Of a DNA stretch of 64,000 bases, positions 54,835 through 63,948 are shown piece after piece. How positions within the stretch are numbered: the first letter of the stretch is position 1; every line of letters begins with the position of its first letter. Source of the DNA: Roseivivax isoporae LMG 25204 (lineage in GTDB: Bacteria > Pseudomonadota > Alphaproteobacteria > Rhodobacterales > Rhodobacteraceae). The translations under genes were made by a program, and so were the position numbers. A model generated the notes under the pieces. It was not told the DNA's origin and made no database searches. It saw only the letters and a list, made by a program, of their open reading frames with translations. Location of the stretch: assembly GCF_000521865.1 (NCBI RefSeq), contig NZ_JAME01000004.1, forward strand, positions 1 to 64,000. Direction: 5' to 3'.

Positions 54835-55583
54835 AGCTCGAGATCGCGCACCTGTCGAAGAGCTTCGGCGCGCTCAAGGTCACCGACGACGTCTCGCTCG
54901 CGGTGGCGCCGGGCGAGATCCACGCCATCATCGGGCCGAACGGCGCGGGCAAGACCACGCTGATCGCGCAGCTCTCGGGGCAGCTCGCGCCGGACGCGGG
55001 CCGGGTGATCCTGGACGGGCAGGACATCACCGGGCGGTCCATGGCCGAGCGCGTGCACATGGGGCTCGCGCGGTCGTTCCAGATCACCCAGGTCCTGCCC
55101 GGGTTCACGGTCCTCGAGAACGTGGCGCTGGCGGTGCAGGCCCGGCGGGGCTCGTCGTTCCGGTTCTTCGCGCGCGTGGCCGAAGAGGCGGCGCTGAACC
55201 GCGCGGCGCTCGACGCGCTGGCCGAGGCGGGGCTCGACGACCGCGCGCACGTGGTCGCGCGCGCCCTCAGCCACGGCGAGCACCGCAGGCTCGAGCTCGC
55301 CATCGCGCTCGCCACCGGGCCGCGCGTCCTCCTCCTCGACGAGCCGCTCGCGGGCGTCGGCGGCGAGGAGGCCGACGCCTTCGTCGCGCGGCTGAAGGCG
55401 CTGAAGGGCCGGCTGACCATGGTCCTCATCGAGCATGACATGGAGGCGGTCTTCGCGCTCGCGGACCGGGTGTCGGTGCTGGTCTACGGCCAGGTGATCG
55501 CCACCGGCGCGCCCGACGCGGTCCGCTCGGACCCGCAGGTGCGCGCCGCCTACCTCGGCGAGGAAGAGGAGAGCGCCGCATGA
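54831..55583 (+). CDS. ABC transporter ATPase, LivG type
   Basis: 250 residues from GTG 54831, overlapping the LivM-type stop. Walker A GPNGAGKTTLIAQL near residue 37, Q-loop, signature ALSHGEHRRLELAIALATGP (SHGE in place of LSGGQ), and Walker B VLLLDEPLAGVG followed by IEHDMEAVFALADR. It is one of two ATPases of the HAAT system. The SHGEHR signature is common in aromatic-acid members of this family. Confidence 0.93.
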   Translation: MKLEIAHLSKSFGALKVTDDVSLAVAPGEIHAIIGPNGAGKTTLIAQLSGQLAPDAGRVILDGQDITGRSMAERVHMGLARSFQITQVLPGFTVLENVALAVQARRGSSFRFFARVAEEAALNRAALDALAEAGLDDRAHVVARALSHGEHRRLELAIALATGPRVLLLDEPLAGVGGEEADAFVARLKALKGRLTMVLIEHDMEAVFALADRVSVLVYGQVIATGAPDAVRSDPQVRAAYLGEEEESAA

Positions 55584-55613
55584 TCCCGGTCCCCGCCCGC
55601 GCCCGTCGCCCTG

Positions 55614-55645
55614 CTTCTTCTTGGCCGAAATATCCCCGCCGGAGG
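55614..55645 (-). repeat. intergenic repeat element of Rhodobacterales type
   Basis: On the minus strand it reads CCTCCGGCGGGGATATTTC followed by GGCCAAGAAGAAG. From memory, very similar GGCGGxGATATTT...AAGAAGAAG sequences recur between genes in many Rhodobacteraceae genomes; their role is unknown. Here it occupies the only sizeable gap (55584-55686) in an otherwise overlapping transporter operon. Related partial copies lie at 31110 and 50532-50555. Confidence 0.5.
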
Positions 55646-55686
55646 CCCCGGCCCGCCGCGTGGCACCCGGCCGGGGGGAGGCGCCC

Positions 55687-56412
<726 letters not shown>

Positions 56413-56428
56413 ACCAATGAGGACCCCC

Positions 56429-56878
56429 ATGACCATGCTGCCCGGCGTCACCAAGTCGAATACCGGCATCGACGGTATCTCGTGGAACATCCTCGGCCAG
56501 ACCTACGTGCCGAAGCAGAAGTCCGAGGACTCGATGGCCTGGCACGCGACGCTGCCGCGCGGCACCTTCGTGCCGCCGCACATCCATCCCACGCAGGACG
56601 AGTTCATCTACGTGCTCGAGGGGCGGTTCGACCTGCTCCTGAACGGCGTCGAGACCTATGCCGAACCGGGCGACCTGATCCGGATGCCGATGGGCATCCC
56701 GCACGGGATCTTCAACAAGACCGAGCAGACCATCAAGTGCCTGTTCTGGGTGGCGCCGACGCGCCGGCTCTACGACCTGTTCTGGGGCCTGCACAATCTC
56801 GGGCCGGACGCGAACCCCGCGGACGTGGTCGCGCTCTCGGCCGAGCACGAGGTCGATTTCCTGCCGCCGGAGGATTGA
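56429..56878 (+). CDS. cupin domain protein (paralogue of the one at 46703)
   Basis: 149 residues from the ATG at 56429; GAGGA lies eight bases upstream, and an ATG at 56417 is an alternative. One cupin barrel with PPHIHPTQDEFIYVLEG and MPMGIPHGIFNKT. It shares WNILGQTY and HIHPTQDEF with the 46703 cupin. It lies between the transporter and the flavin monooxygenase, four bases before the latter. Probable metal-dependent enzyme or binding protein acting on an aromatic-pathway intermediate; exact role unknown. Confidence 0.85.
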   Translation: MTMLPGVTKSNTGIDGISWNILGQTYVPKQKSEDSMAWHATLPRGTFVPPHIHPTQDEFIYVLEGRFDLLLNGVETYAEPGDLIRMPMGIPHGIFNKTEQTIKCLFWVAPTRRLYDLFWGLHNLGPDANPADVVALSAEHEVDFLPPED

Positions 56879-56882
56879 GGCC

Positions 56883-58121
56883 ATGACCGTCGTCATTGCG
56901 GGCGCCGGGATCGGCGGGCTGACCACGGCGCTGATGCTGCATGCGCGCGGCGTCCGCTGCGTCGTCTACGAGGCGGCGCGCGAGGTGCGCGAGGTGGGCG
57001 TGGGCATCAACGTGCTGCCGCACGCGATCCGCGAACTGGCGGCGCTGGGTCTCCTGCCGGCGCTCGACAAGGTCGGCGTGCGCACGCGCCGGCTGTCCTA
57101 CCTCACCAAGGGCGGGCTCGAGGTCTGGTCGGAGCTGCGCGGCATGCATGCGGGCCACGACGTGCCGCAATTCTCGATCCACCGCGGCCGCCTGCAGAAG
57201 GTGATCCACGACGCGGTGGTCGAGCGGCTCGGGGCGGACGCGATCCGCACCGGGCGGCGGCTTGCGGGGTTCGTGCAGGACGAGGCGGGCGTCAGCGCCC
57301 ACTTCCGCGACAGCGCCGAGGGCGGCGCCGGCGAGACGGTGCGCGGCGAGGTGCTGGTCTGCGCCGACGGCATCCATTCCGCCGGTCGCCGCGTGTTCTA
57401 CCCGGACGAGGGCGCGCCGTCCTGGCAGGGCGTGGTCATGTGGCGCGGCGCGGCCGACTGGCCGGTCTGGGAGGACGGCGAGAGCATGGCGATCGGCGGC
57501 GGCCTCGGCGCGAAGTTCGTGCTCTACCCGATCGCGCCGGCGGTCGGGAAGCGCCAGCTGATGAACTGGGTGGTGAACGTCCGCATCAAGGACCCGTCGG
57601 TGTCCACGCCGCCGCCCGACAGCTGGTCGCGGCAGGCGTCGCTGGCGACCGTGCTGCCGCACGCGCTGCGGTTCCGGGTGCCGGGCATGGACATCGGCGG
57701 TCTCGTCCGGGCGACGCCCGCGATCTACGAATATCCCATGGCCGACCGCGATCCGCTGCCGCGCTGGACCTTCGGGCGGGTCACGCTGCTCGGGGACGCG
57801 GCGCACCCGATGTACCCGGTGGGCTCGAACGGGGCGAGCCAGGCGGTCCTCGACGCGCGCTGTCTCGCCGATGCGCTGGCCGCGGCCGAGCATCCGCGCG
57901 CGGGTCTCTGGGTCTACGAGAAGGAGCGCCTGCCGAAGACCGCGGAGGTCGTGGCGCAGAACCGCACGGGCGGTCCCGAGCGGGTGATCGACGAGGTCGA
58001 GAAGCGCGCGCCCGCGGGCTTCACCGACATCGACAAGGTCCTGGACCACGCGGCGCGGCGCGCGATCGTGGGCGGCTACGCCGCGACGGCGGGATTCTCG
58101 AAGGTGCGCGCGCTGCGCTGA
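56883..58121 (+). CDS. FAD-dependent aromatic monooxygenase, PhzS-like
   Basis: 412 residues of class A flavoprotein hydroxylase. The N-terminal dinucleotide motif is VIAGAGIGGLTTALMLHARG. Next come FSIHRGRLQKVIHDAV, VCADGIHS, MWRGAADWPVWEDG and YPMADRDPLPRWTFGRV. The GD motif is LLGDAAHPMYPVGSNGASQA. The overall order matches, as I recall, PhzS, which hydroxylates 5-methylphenazine-1-carboxylate with decarboxylation. Salicylate hydroxylase is related. With neighbouring anthranilate-type genes, hydroxylation of an aromatic or N-heteroaromatic carboxylate is likely. Last gene of the transporter operon. Confidence 0.85.
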   Translation: MTVVIAGAGIGGLTTALMLHARGVRCVVYEAAREVREVGVGINVLPHAIRELAALGLLPALDKVGVRTRRLSYLTKGGLEVWSELRGMHAGHDVPQFSIHRGRLQKVIHDAVVERLGADAIRTGRRLAGFVQDEAGVSAHFRDSAEGGAGETVRGEVLVCADGIHSAGRRVFYPDEGAPSWQGVVMWRGAADWPVWEDGESMAIGGGLGAKFVLYPIAPAVGKRQLMNWVVNVRIKDPSVSTPPPDSWSRQASLATVLPHALRFRVPGMDIGGLVRATPAIYEYPMADRDPLPRWTFGRVTLLGDAAHPMYPVGSNGASQAVLDARCLADALAAAEHPRAGLWVYEKERLPKTAEVVAQNRTGGPERVIDEVEKRAPAGFTDIDKVLDHAARRAIVGGYAATAGFSKVRALR

Positions 58122-58134
58122 GGCGCGGCGCGCG

Positions 58135-58614
58135 TCAGTCGTCGGCACAGAGTTCGCGGTAGACGACGCGCAGGAGGCGCTTCAGCTCGCGCCCCGATCC
58201 GCCGGGCAGGCGGTCGAGGAGCGCGGTCTCGTGCGCGCGGGCCTTGTCGATCATGCGCCGGGCGAGATCGGCCCCCGCCGGCGTGAGGAAGACGCGCACG
58301 CGCCGGCGGTCGGCCGCGTCCGAGCGGCGCTCGACGAGGCCGCGGGCGTCCATCTGGTCGATGATGCGCGTGAGGCGCGACTGTTCCATGAGCGACAGCG
58401 CGGCGAGCCGCGTGACCATCTGCCCGTCGGCGTCGCTGAGGCAGGCGAGCACGCGCCATTCCGGCACCCGGAGCCCGTTCGCGCGCACCTCGGCGTGGAA
58501 TTCCTCGGACGCCGCGGCGGAGGTCGAGGCGAGCAGGAAGAGCACGTAATCGGGCAGGAAGGGCACGCCCTCGCGGCTGTCGGCGCGGTCCTGCAGGCGG
58601 GGATGATTGCCCAT
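58135..58614 (-). CDS. MarR family regulator
   Basis: 159 residues from the ATG at 58614, five bases after the TRAP large-permease stop. Winged helix at about 50-115: LACLSDADGQMVTRLAALS, the recognition helix MEQSRLTRIIDQMDARG, and the wing AADRRRVRVFLTPAG. It ends the minus-strand TRAP operon, 13 bases from the convergent monooxygenase gene. It may regulate this operon and the divergent Rieske oxygenase genes. Confidence 0.92.
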   Translation of the reverse strand: MGNHPRLQDRADSREGVPFLPDYVLFLLASTSAAASEEFHAEVRANGLRVPEWRVLACLSDADGQMVTRLAALSLMEQSRLTRIIDQMDARGLVERRSDAADRRRVRVFLTPAGADLARRMIDKARAHETALLDRLPGGSGRELKRLLRVVYRELCADD

Positions 58615-58619
58615 CTCGG

Positions 58620-59906
58620 TCACATCGAGTTCGGGACGAAGAGGGCGAGCCCCGGCACCGCGATCAGCAGCAGGAGCCGCAGGACGTCGACGAACACAAA
58701 GGGCAGCACGCCCGAGAACACCGACGCGAGCGGGATGTCCGGCGCCACGATCCGCATGACGAAGACGTTCATGCCGATGGGGGGCGTGATGTAGCTGAGC
58801 TCGGTGGCGACGACGACGAAGATGCCGAACCAGATGAGGTCGATGCCGAGGCCCTGCACGATGGGGTAGAGGACCGGCACCGTGAGCAGGATCATCGAGA
58901 GGCTCTCGAGCAGGCAGCCGAGGACAAGGAAGAGCACGATCATCATCAGGATGACGCCGAGCCGGCCGGCATCGAGCCAGGTCACGAAGGCGCGCAGGTC
59001 CGTGGTGAGCCCCGAGAGGTTCACGTAGTTCAGGAAGTAGAGCGCGCCGAAGAGGATGAAGAACATCACCGCCGTGGTCTTGGCCGTGTCGAAGAGCGTG
59101 GCGAGGGTGACGCGCCAGGTCAGGCGGCGGCGGAGCGCGGTGATCAGGATGGCGCCGCCCGCGCCCATGCCCGCGGCTTCGGTCGCGGTGAAGACGCCGA
59201 GATAGATGCCGCCCAGCACGAAGACGAAGAGGACGAGCGCGCCCGAGACGCCTTTCGTCGCGCGCAGGCGTTCGCGCAGGGGCAGGCGCGGGATCGCCCC
59301 GTGATCCTCGGCATGCAGCCAGAGCGAGAGGCGCACCGCGACGAGGTAGAAGAGGATGCCGACGAGCCCCGGCACGAGGCCCGCGAGGAAGAGCTTGCCG
59401 ATGTCCTGCTGGGTCAGGATGCCGTAGATCACGAGGATGACCGAGGGCGGGATCAGGATGCCGAGCGTGCCGCCGGCGGCGACGGAGGCCGCCGCCAGCC
59501 GGTCGGAATAGCCGTAGCGGCGCATGGCCGGCAGCGAGATGCGCCCCATCGTGGCGGTGGTGGCGAGCGAGGAGCCGCAGACCGAGGAGAAGCCGCCGCA
59601 GGCCACGATCGTGGCCATGGCGAGCCCGCCCTTGCGGTGCCGCAGCCAGGCGTTCGCCGCGTCGTAGAGTTCGGACGCGATGCCCGACTGCACGATGAAA
59701 TTGCCCATGAGCAGGAAGAGCGGCACCACCGACAGCGTGTAGCTCTTGCCGCTGTCGAAGTAGACCTGCCCCAGCATCGCCATGGCCGGGTCGAGGCCGA
59801 TGATCGACACGACGCCGATCACGCCGACGAGGGTCAGTGCGAAGGCGATGGGCAGGCCGGCGAAGATGAGCCCGAGCAGGAGGGCGAGACCGAGGGGCCA
59901 GTCCAT
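58620..59906 (-). CDS. TRAP transporter large permease (DctM)
   Basis: 428 residues, about 12 membrane helices. Motifs are VVPLFLLMGNFIVQSGIASE, GGFSSVCGSSLATTATMG and LGILIPPSVILVIYGILT. Sodium-coupled uptake subunit. It starts three bases after the DctQ stop. Its sequence differs markedly from the DctM at 42923, so the two systems probably carry different acids. Confidence 0.95.
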   Translation of the reverse strand: MDWPLGLALLLGLIFAGLPIAFALTLVGVIGVVSIIGLDPAMAMLGQVYFDSGKSYTLSVVPLFLLMGNFIVQSGIASELYDAANAWLRHRKGGLAMATIVACGGFSSVCGSSLATTATMGRISLPAMRRYGYSDRLAAASVAAGGTLGILIPPSVILVIYGILTQQDIGKLFLAGLVPGLVGILFYLVAVRLSLWLHAEDHGAIPRLPLRERLRATKGVSGALVLFVFVLGGIYLGVFTATEAAGMGAGGAILITALRRRLTWRVTLATLFDTAKTTAVMFFILFGALYFLNYVNLSGLTTDLRAFVTWLDAGRLGVILMMIVLFLVLGCLLESLSMILLTVPVLYPIVQGLGIDLIWFGIFVVVATELSYITPPIGMNVFVMRIVAPDIPLASVFSGVLPFVFVDVLRLLLLIAVPGLALFVPNSM

Positions 59907-59909
59907 GGG

Positions 59910-60434
59910 TCAGAACTCCTCGGAGCGGCCGCGGGGAAGGCGCAGGACGCCCATGACGACGACGATGGCCGCCGAGGCGGCGCAGAACAGGCTCGCCGCG
60001 TAGGCCGCGGGCGCGAGCGGGATGCGCAGGTAGACGGTCGTCGAGTTGTAGCCGCCGATGCGGGTGCCGTGCTTCCACAGCTCCCATGCGACGAGTGCGA
60101 GGATCGCACCGACCAGCAGCCGCGACATGAGCGTCTGCACGGCCTCGGCGCGGCCGGTCAGGCGGGTGGTGAAGATGTCGACGGTGATGTGGGCGTCGTC
60201 GAGGCAGATCGCCGGCAGGCCGGTGAAGACGATGGCCATGACGAGAAGCTCGGTGATCTCGGCGGCGCCGGGCAGCGGACGCGACAGCAGGTAGCGCCCC
60301 GTCACGTCCACCAGCGTGATGCCGGTGAGCGCGAGGAGGAGCGCGCCCGTCACGAGCGCCGTGACGAGGCGCACGCGCTGGCGCCAATGGCCGGCGCGTG
60401 CGCCGGGTGCCGTGCCGCTGCCCGGTCGGGTCAT
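59910..60434 (-). CDS. TRAP transporter small permease (DctQ)
   Basis: 174 residues, four membrane helices after a basic N-terminus. The segment DVTGRYLLSRPLPGAAEITE between helices 1 and 2 is typical of DctQ. The start overlaps the DctP stop (ATGA). Confidence 0.93.
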   Translation of the reverse strand: MTRPGSGTAPGARAGHWRQRVRLVTALVTGALLLALTGITLVDVTGRYLLSRPLPGAAEITELLVMAIVFTGLPAICLDDAHITVDIFTTRLTGRAEAVQTLMSRLLVGAILALVAWELWKHGTRIGGYNSTTVYLRIPLAPAAYAASLFCAASAAIVVVMGVLRLPRGRSEEF

Positions 60435-61456
60435 TCCGCCGCGACCTTTTCCGCCTCGCTCGTCAGCATCTCGAGCGCGGCGTCGAAGTCGACGCCCTTT
60501 TCCTCGTACTTGGCGCGCACCGCGTCGTAGATCGGGCCCGCGAGGGTGCGGATCTCCTCGATCTGCTCGGGGCTCGCGGCGGTGAAGTCGACGCTGTCCT
60601 GCATCGCCTCGAGGCCCGCGGCATCGGCCGTGTCCCAGGCCTGGCCGGCCATGCGGGCGAGCGCCTCGCCCGAGACGCCGTCAATCGCCGCCTTGTCCTC
60701 GTCCGAGAGCGAGTCCCACTTCGCCTGGTTCATGACCATGAAGAAGGAGGTGTTGTAGAGCCCGCCCTCGACGGTCAGGGCCTTCGACACGATGCTGTCG
60801 AGCTTGAAGAACACGATGGATTCGTGCGGGAAGTAGATCGCGTCCGCGACGCCGCCCGACAGCACCTCGTAGGTCTGGGTCGAGGGCACCTGCAGCGGCA
60901 CCATGCCCATCGCCTCGGCCAGCTGCGAGGGCAGGGGGCCGCCCACGCGGATCTTGAGCCCCTCGACCGCCGAGAGCGGCGTGACGTCGGCGCCGGTGGT
61001 GAAGAGGTGGCCGGGTCCGTGGGTGAAGACCGACAGCACCTTGACGCCCTGGTGTTCGTCCGCTTCCGCCAGCATCTGCTCGTGGAGCCGCTGGTAGGCG
61101 ACGGAAAGCGCGGTCGAGGACGGCGTGATGAGCGTCAGCTCGACGATGTCGGTCAGCCCGAATCGGCCCGGCGTGTAGCCGTGGGGCGCGTAGGTCACGT
61201 CGGCCGCGCCGGTCGCGGCGAGGTCGAAATGCGCGGGCGGGGGGCCGAGCGGCGCGTCGAGGATCTGCACGCTCACGCGGCCCTCGGTCGCCTCGGCCAC
61301 GGCTTCGGACCACGGAACGACGATGTCCTTGACGATCGGGTGCGACGGCGGAAGCCAGTTCGACAGGCGCAGGACGGTCTCCTGCGCGGCGGCCGGCTGG
61401 GCCAGTGCCGACAGCGCGAGCGCGGCGCCGGCAAGGGTGGTGGCGATCCTGTTCAT
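60431..61456 (-). CDS. TRAP transporter substrate-binding protein (DctP family)
   Basis: 341 residues from the ATG at 61456; GGGAG lies eight bases upstream, and a longer open frame to 61660 is not protein-like. Signal peptide cleaved near QPAAAQ. DctP segments are LRLSNWLPPSHPIVKDIVVP, GLKIRVGGPLPSQLAEAMG and GVADAIYFPHES. First gene of the TRAP-MarR operon, divergent from the Rieske oxygenase genes, so the imported acid is likely an aromatic substrate of that oxygenase. Confidence 0.93.
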   Translation of the reverse strand: MNRIATTLAGAALALSALAQPAAAQETVLRLSNWLPPSHPIVKDIVVPWSEAVAEATEGRVSVQILDAPLGPPPAHFDLAATGAADVTYAPHGYTPGRFGLTDIVELTLITPSSTALSVAYQRLHEQMLAEADEHQGVKVLSVFTHGPGHLFTTGADVTPLSAVEGLKIRVGGPLPSQLAEAMGMVPLQVPSTQTYEVLSGGVADAIYFPHESIVFFKLDSIVSKALTVEGGLYNTSFFMVMNQAKWDSLSDEDKAAIDGVSGEALARMAGQAWDTADAAGLEAMQDSVDFTAASPEQIEEIRTLAGPIYDAVRAKYEEKGVDFDAALEMLTSEAEKVAAE

Positions 61457-61632
61457 TTTGGCACGCTCCCTGCGATTGTGGATCTCCGGCCAGCGTAGAC
61501 GCGGGATTCCGCGTCTGGCAACGAAAATATGAAATCGCATCTTTTGAAACTTAAACCTTGACGCTCCGATCCATGATATTTCATGCTTAAAGGGACGACG
61601 ACCCCTGCGGATGCATGCAAGGGAGGCTTTCC
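61457..61632. promoter_or_regulatory. divergent promoter region between TRAP and Rieske oxygenase operons
   Basis: 176 bp with an AT-rich core. It contains ATGAAAT (about 61529-61535) and ATTTCAT (61578-61584) as distant inverted arms. TTCATGCTTAAA (61580-61591) resembles the TTCAAGCCTTAAA-type sequence found at 39156 and 51617. TTGACG at 61558 may be a -35 for the plus-strand genes. ATGCATGCAAG directly precedes the GGGAGG ribosome-binding site of the reductase. Confidence 0.45.
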
Positions 61633-62592
61633 ATGTCCGTTCTCGATCTCGTGGTGACACGCGCGGAGCCCGCCGGCGACATGATTCGCCTGGTGGAGCT
61701 GGCGCGGCCCGACGGCGGCACGCTGCCTGCCTTCGAGGCCGGCGCGCACGTGGAAATCCACCTGCCCGACGGCGATACGCGGCCCTACAGCCTGATCGAT
61801 CTCGGCGGCGAGGCGGCGGCGCCCGCGCTCTACCGCTTCGGCGTGCGGCTCGAGGCGCCGGGGCGCGGCGGGTCGGCCTACATGCACGGATTGTCCGCGG
61901 GCGACCCGGTGCGGGTGGATGCGCCGAAGAACGACTTTCCGCTCGACGCCGGCGATGCGCCGGCGGTGCTGGTCGCGGGAGGGATCGGGGTGACGCCGAT
62001 CGTGTCCATGGCCGCCGCGCTGAAGGCCGCGGGCCGGTCCTACGTGCTGCACTACGCGGCGCGCTCGCGCGCGGCCGCGGCGCTCGCCGATCACCTGGCC
62101 GAGGCGCATGGCGACGCGCTGTCGCTGCATCTCGACGACACGGCCGGCGGGCCGCTCGACCTGGCCGCGGTCATGGCCGCGGCCGATCCGGCATCGCATG
62201 TCTACATCTGCGGGCCGAAGCCCATGATCGAGGCGGCGCGCCGCGCGGCCGAGGCGGCGGGCATCCCGTCCGCGCGGATCCACGTGGAGCTCTTCGAGAG
62301 CGCGGCGGCGCCCGCGGCGGGCGACGCGCCCTTCGAGGTCGAGCTCGCGTCGAGCGGAAAGGTCTACACGATTCCGCCCGGCCGCAGCATCATCGAGGTG
62401 CTGGAGGAGGCGGGCGAGGACCTGATCTACGACTGCCAGCGCGGCGATTGCGGCATCTGCCAGACCGACGTGCTGGAGGGCGAGCCCGACCACCGCGACG
62501 TGGTGCTGTCCGAGGACGAGCGCGCGTCGGGCAAGGTGATGCAGATCTGCGTGAGCCGGGCGAAATCCGCCCGCCTGAAGCTGGACCTCTGA
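61633..62592 (+). CDS. Rieske oxygenase reductase (FMN/NAD plus C-terminal 2Fe-2S, PDR type)
   Basis: 319 residues from the ATG at 61633 (GGGAGG upstream; an ATG six codons earlier is less likely). The order is a flavin barrel with TRPYSLID (49-56), an NAD domain with GGIGVTPIVSM (116-126) and YICGPKPM, then a plant-type ferredoxin with Cys268, Cys273, Cys276 and Cys306. This is the phthalate-dioxygenase-reductase architecture. It passes electrons from NADH to the oxygenase encoded 12 bases downstream, so no separate ferredoxin is needed. Confidence 0.92.
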   Translation: MSVLDLVVTRAEPAGDMIRLVELARPDGGTLPAFEAGAHVEIHLPDGDTRPYSLIDLGGEAAAPALYRFGVRLEAPGRGGSAYMHGLSAGDPVRVDAPKNDFPLDAGDAPAVLVAGGIGVTPIVSMAAALKAAGRSYVLHYAARSRAAAALADHLAEAHGDALSLHLDDTAGGPLDLAAVMAAADPASHVYICGPKPMIEAARRAAEAAGIPSARIHVELFESAAAPAAGDAPFEVELASSGKVYTIPPGRSIIEVLEEAGEDLIYDCQRGDCGICQTDVLEGEPDHRDVVLSEDERASGKVMQICVSRAKSARLKLDL

Positions 62593-62604
62593 GGGAGGAG
62601 CGAG

Positions 62605-63948
62605 ATGGGACTTTCCACGAGACAGGACATCGAGGCGCTGGTGACCCCGTTCCAGGTGCACCGCGACGTCTACACCTCGGCCGAGGTCTACCGGCTGGAG
62701 ATGAAGCATCTCTTCGCCAACACCTGGGTCTTCGTCGGCCATGACAGCCAGGTGCCGAACAAGGGCGACTACTACACCACGCAGGTGGGCGACCAGCCCG
62801 TCATCATGGTGCGCCACTCGGACGGCGAGGTGAAGGTCCTCTACAACCGCTGCCCGCACAAGGGCACCAAGATCGCCATCGACCGCACCGGGAACACCGG
62901 CAAGTTCTTCCGCTGCCCCTACCATGCCTGGTCGTTCAAGACCGATGGCTGCCTGCTCGCGATCCCGCTCAAGAAGGGCTACGATGGCACCGGCCTGTCC
63001 GAGACCGAGAGCGCGAAGGGCATGAAGGCCGTGGGCGCGGTCGAGGTCTATCGCGGCTTCGTCTTCGCCCGTCTCGCGCCCGAGGGCATCGGCTTTGCGG
63101 AATTCTTCGGCGACAGCCTGTCCTCCATCGACAACATGGTCGACCGCTCGCCCGCCGGGCGGCTCGAGGTGGCAGGGCAGCCGCTGCGCTACATGCACCG
63201 CTGCAACTGGAAGATGCTGGTCGAGAACCAGACCGACACCTGCCACCCGATGGTGGCGCACGAGAGCAGCGCCGGCACCGCCGTGCGCATCTGGGAGGAG
63301 ATGGACGCGCCCGAAGGCACGCCCAAGCCCGCGGCGATGCAGATCATCGCGCCCTTCATGAGCCCCTACGAGTTCTTCGAGGAAATGGGCATCCGCACCT
63401 GGCCGAACGGGCACGGGCACACCGGCGTGCACCACTCGATCCACTCTGCCTATTCCGAGATCCCGGGTTACATGGACGCCATGACCGCGGCCTACGGCGA
63501 GGAGCGCGCGACCGCGATCCTGGGCGAGAACCGGCACAACACAGTCTATTTCCCGAACATCATGATCAAGGGGCCGATCCAGCAGCTGCGGAACTTCATC
63601 CCGCTCGGGCCGGACAAGACGCTGGTCGAGAGCTGGATCTACCGGCTGGTGGACGCGCCCGACGAACTGGTGGCGCGCACCGCCATGTACAACCGCATGA
63701 TCAACGCGCCGACCTCGATCGTCGGGCACGACGACCTCGAGATGTACGAGCGCGCGCAGGAGGGGCTGATGTCCGACGGGCTCGAATGGGTGAACGTGCA
63801 GCGGCTCTACCGCGAGGGCGAGGATTTCGACACGACCGCCGAGGAGAACGGCACCACCGAGCGGCAGATGCGCAACCAGTTCCACGCCTGGGTCAAGTTC
63901 ATGACCGCCTCGATGCCGCGGGACGCCGCGCGGGAGGCGGCGGAATGA
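62605..63948 (+). CDS. Rieske non-haem iron aromatic oxygenase, alpha subunit
   Basis: 447 residues. Rieske centre ligands are Cys83-His85 (RCPHKG) and Cys104-His107 (RCPYHAW). The mononuclear iron site includes His214 and His219 in NQTDTCHPMVAHE, with Asp211 just before as the electron-bridging residue; the third ligand lies in the C-terminal half (VGHDDLEMYER region). It dihydroxylates or demethylates an aromatic acid. In this context anthranilate or a related amino/indolic acid is a reasonable guess, but the sequence alone does not fix it. It is followed, with an ATGA overlap, by a probable beta subunit. Confidence 0.92.
   Translation: MGLSTRQDIEALVTPFQVHRDVYTSAEVYRLEMKHLFANTWVFVGHDSQVPNKGDYYTTQVGDQPVIMVRHSDGEVKVLYNRCPHKGTKIAIDRTGNTGKFFRCPYHAWSFKTDGCLLAIPLKKGYDGTGLSETESAKGMKAVGAVEVYRGFVFARLAPEGIGFAEFFGDSLSSIDNMVDRSPAGRLEVAGQPLRYMHRCNWKMLVENQTDTCHPMVAHESSAGTAVRIWEEMDAPEGTPKPAAMQIIAPFMSPYEFFEEMGIRTWPNGHGHTGVHHSIHSAYSEIPGYMDAMTAAYGEERATAILGENRHNTVYFPNIMIKGPIQQLRNFIPLGPDKTLVESWIYRLVDAPDELVARTAMYNRMINAPTSIVGHDDLEMYERAQEGLMSDGLEWVNVQRLYREGEDFDTTAEENGTTERQMRNQFHAWVKFMTASMPRDAAREAAE

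Noticed and set aside
61453-63885. Minus-strand open frame opposite the Rieske oxygenase genes
   Set aside because: The plus strand has complete flavin, 2Fe-2S and Rieske motifs; the antisense product is His/Arg/Asp-rich without domains.
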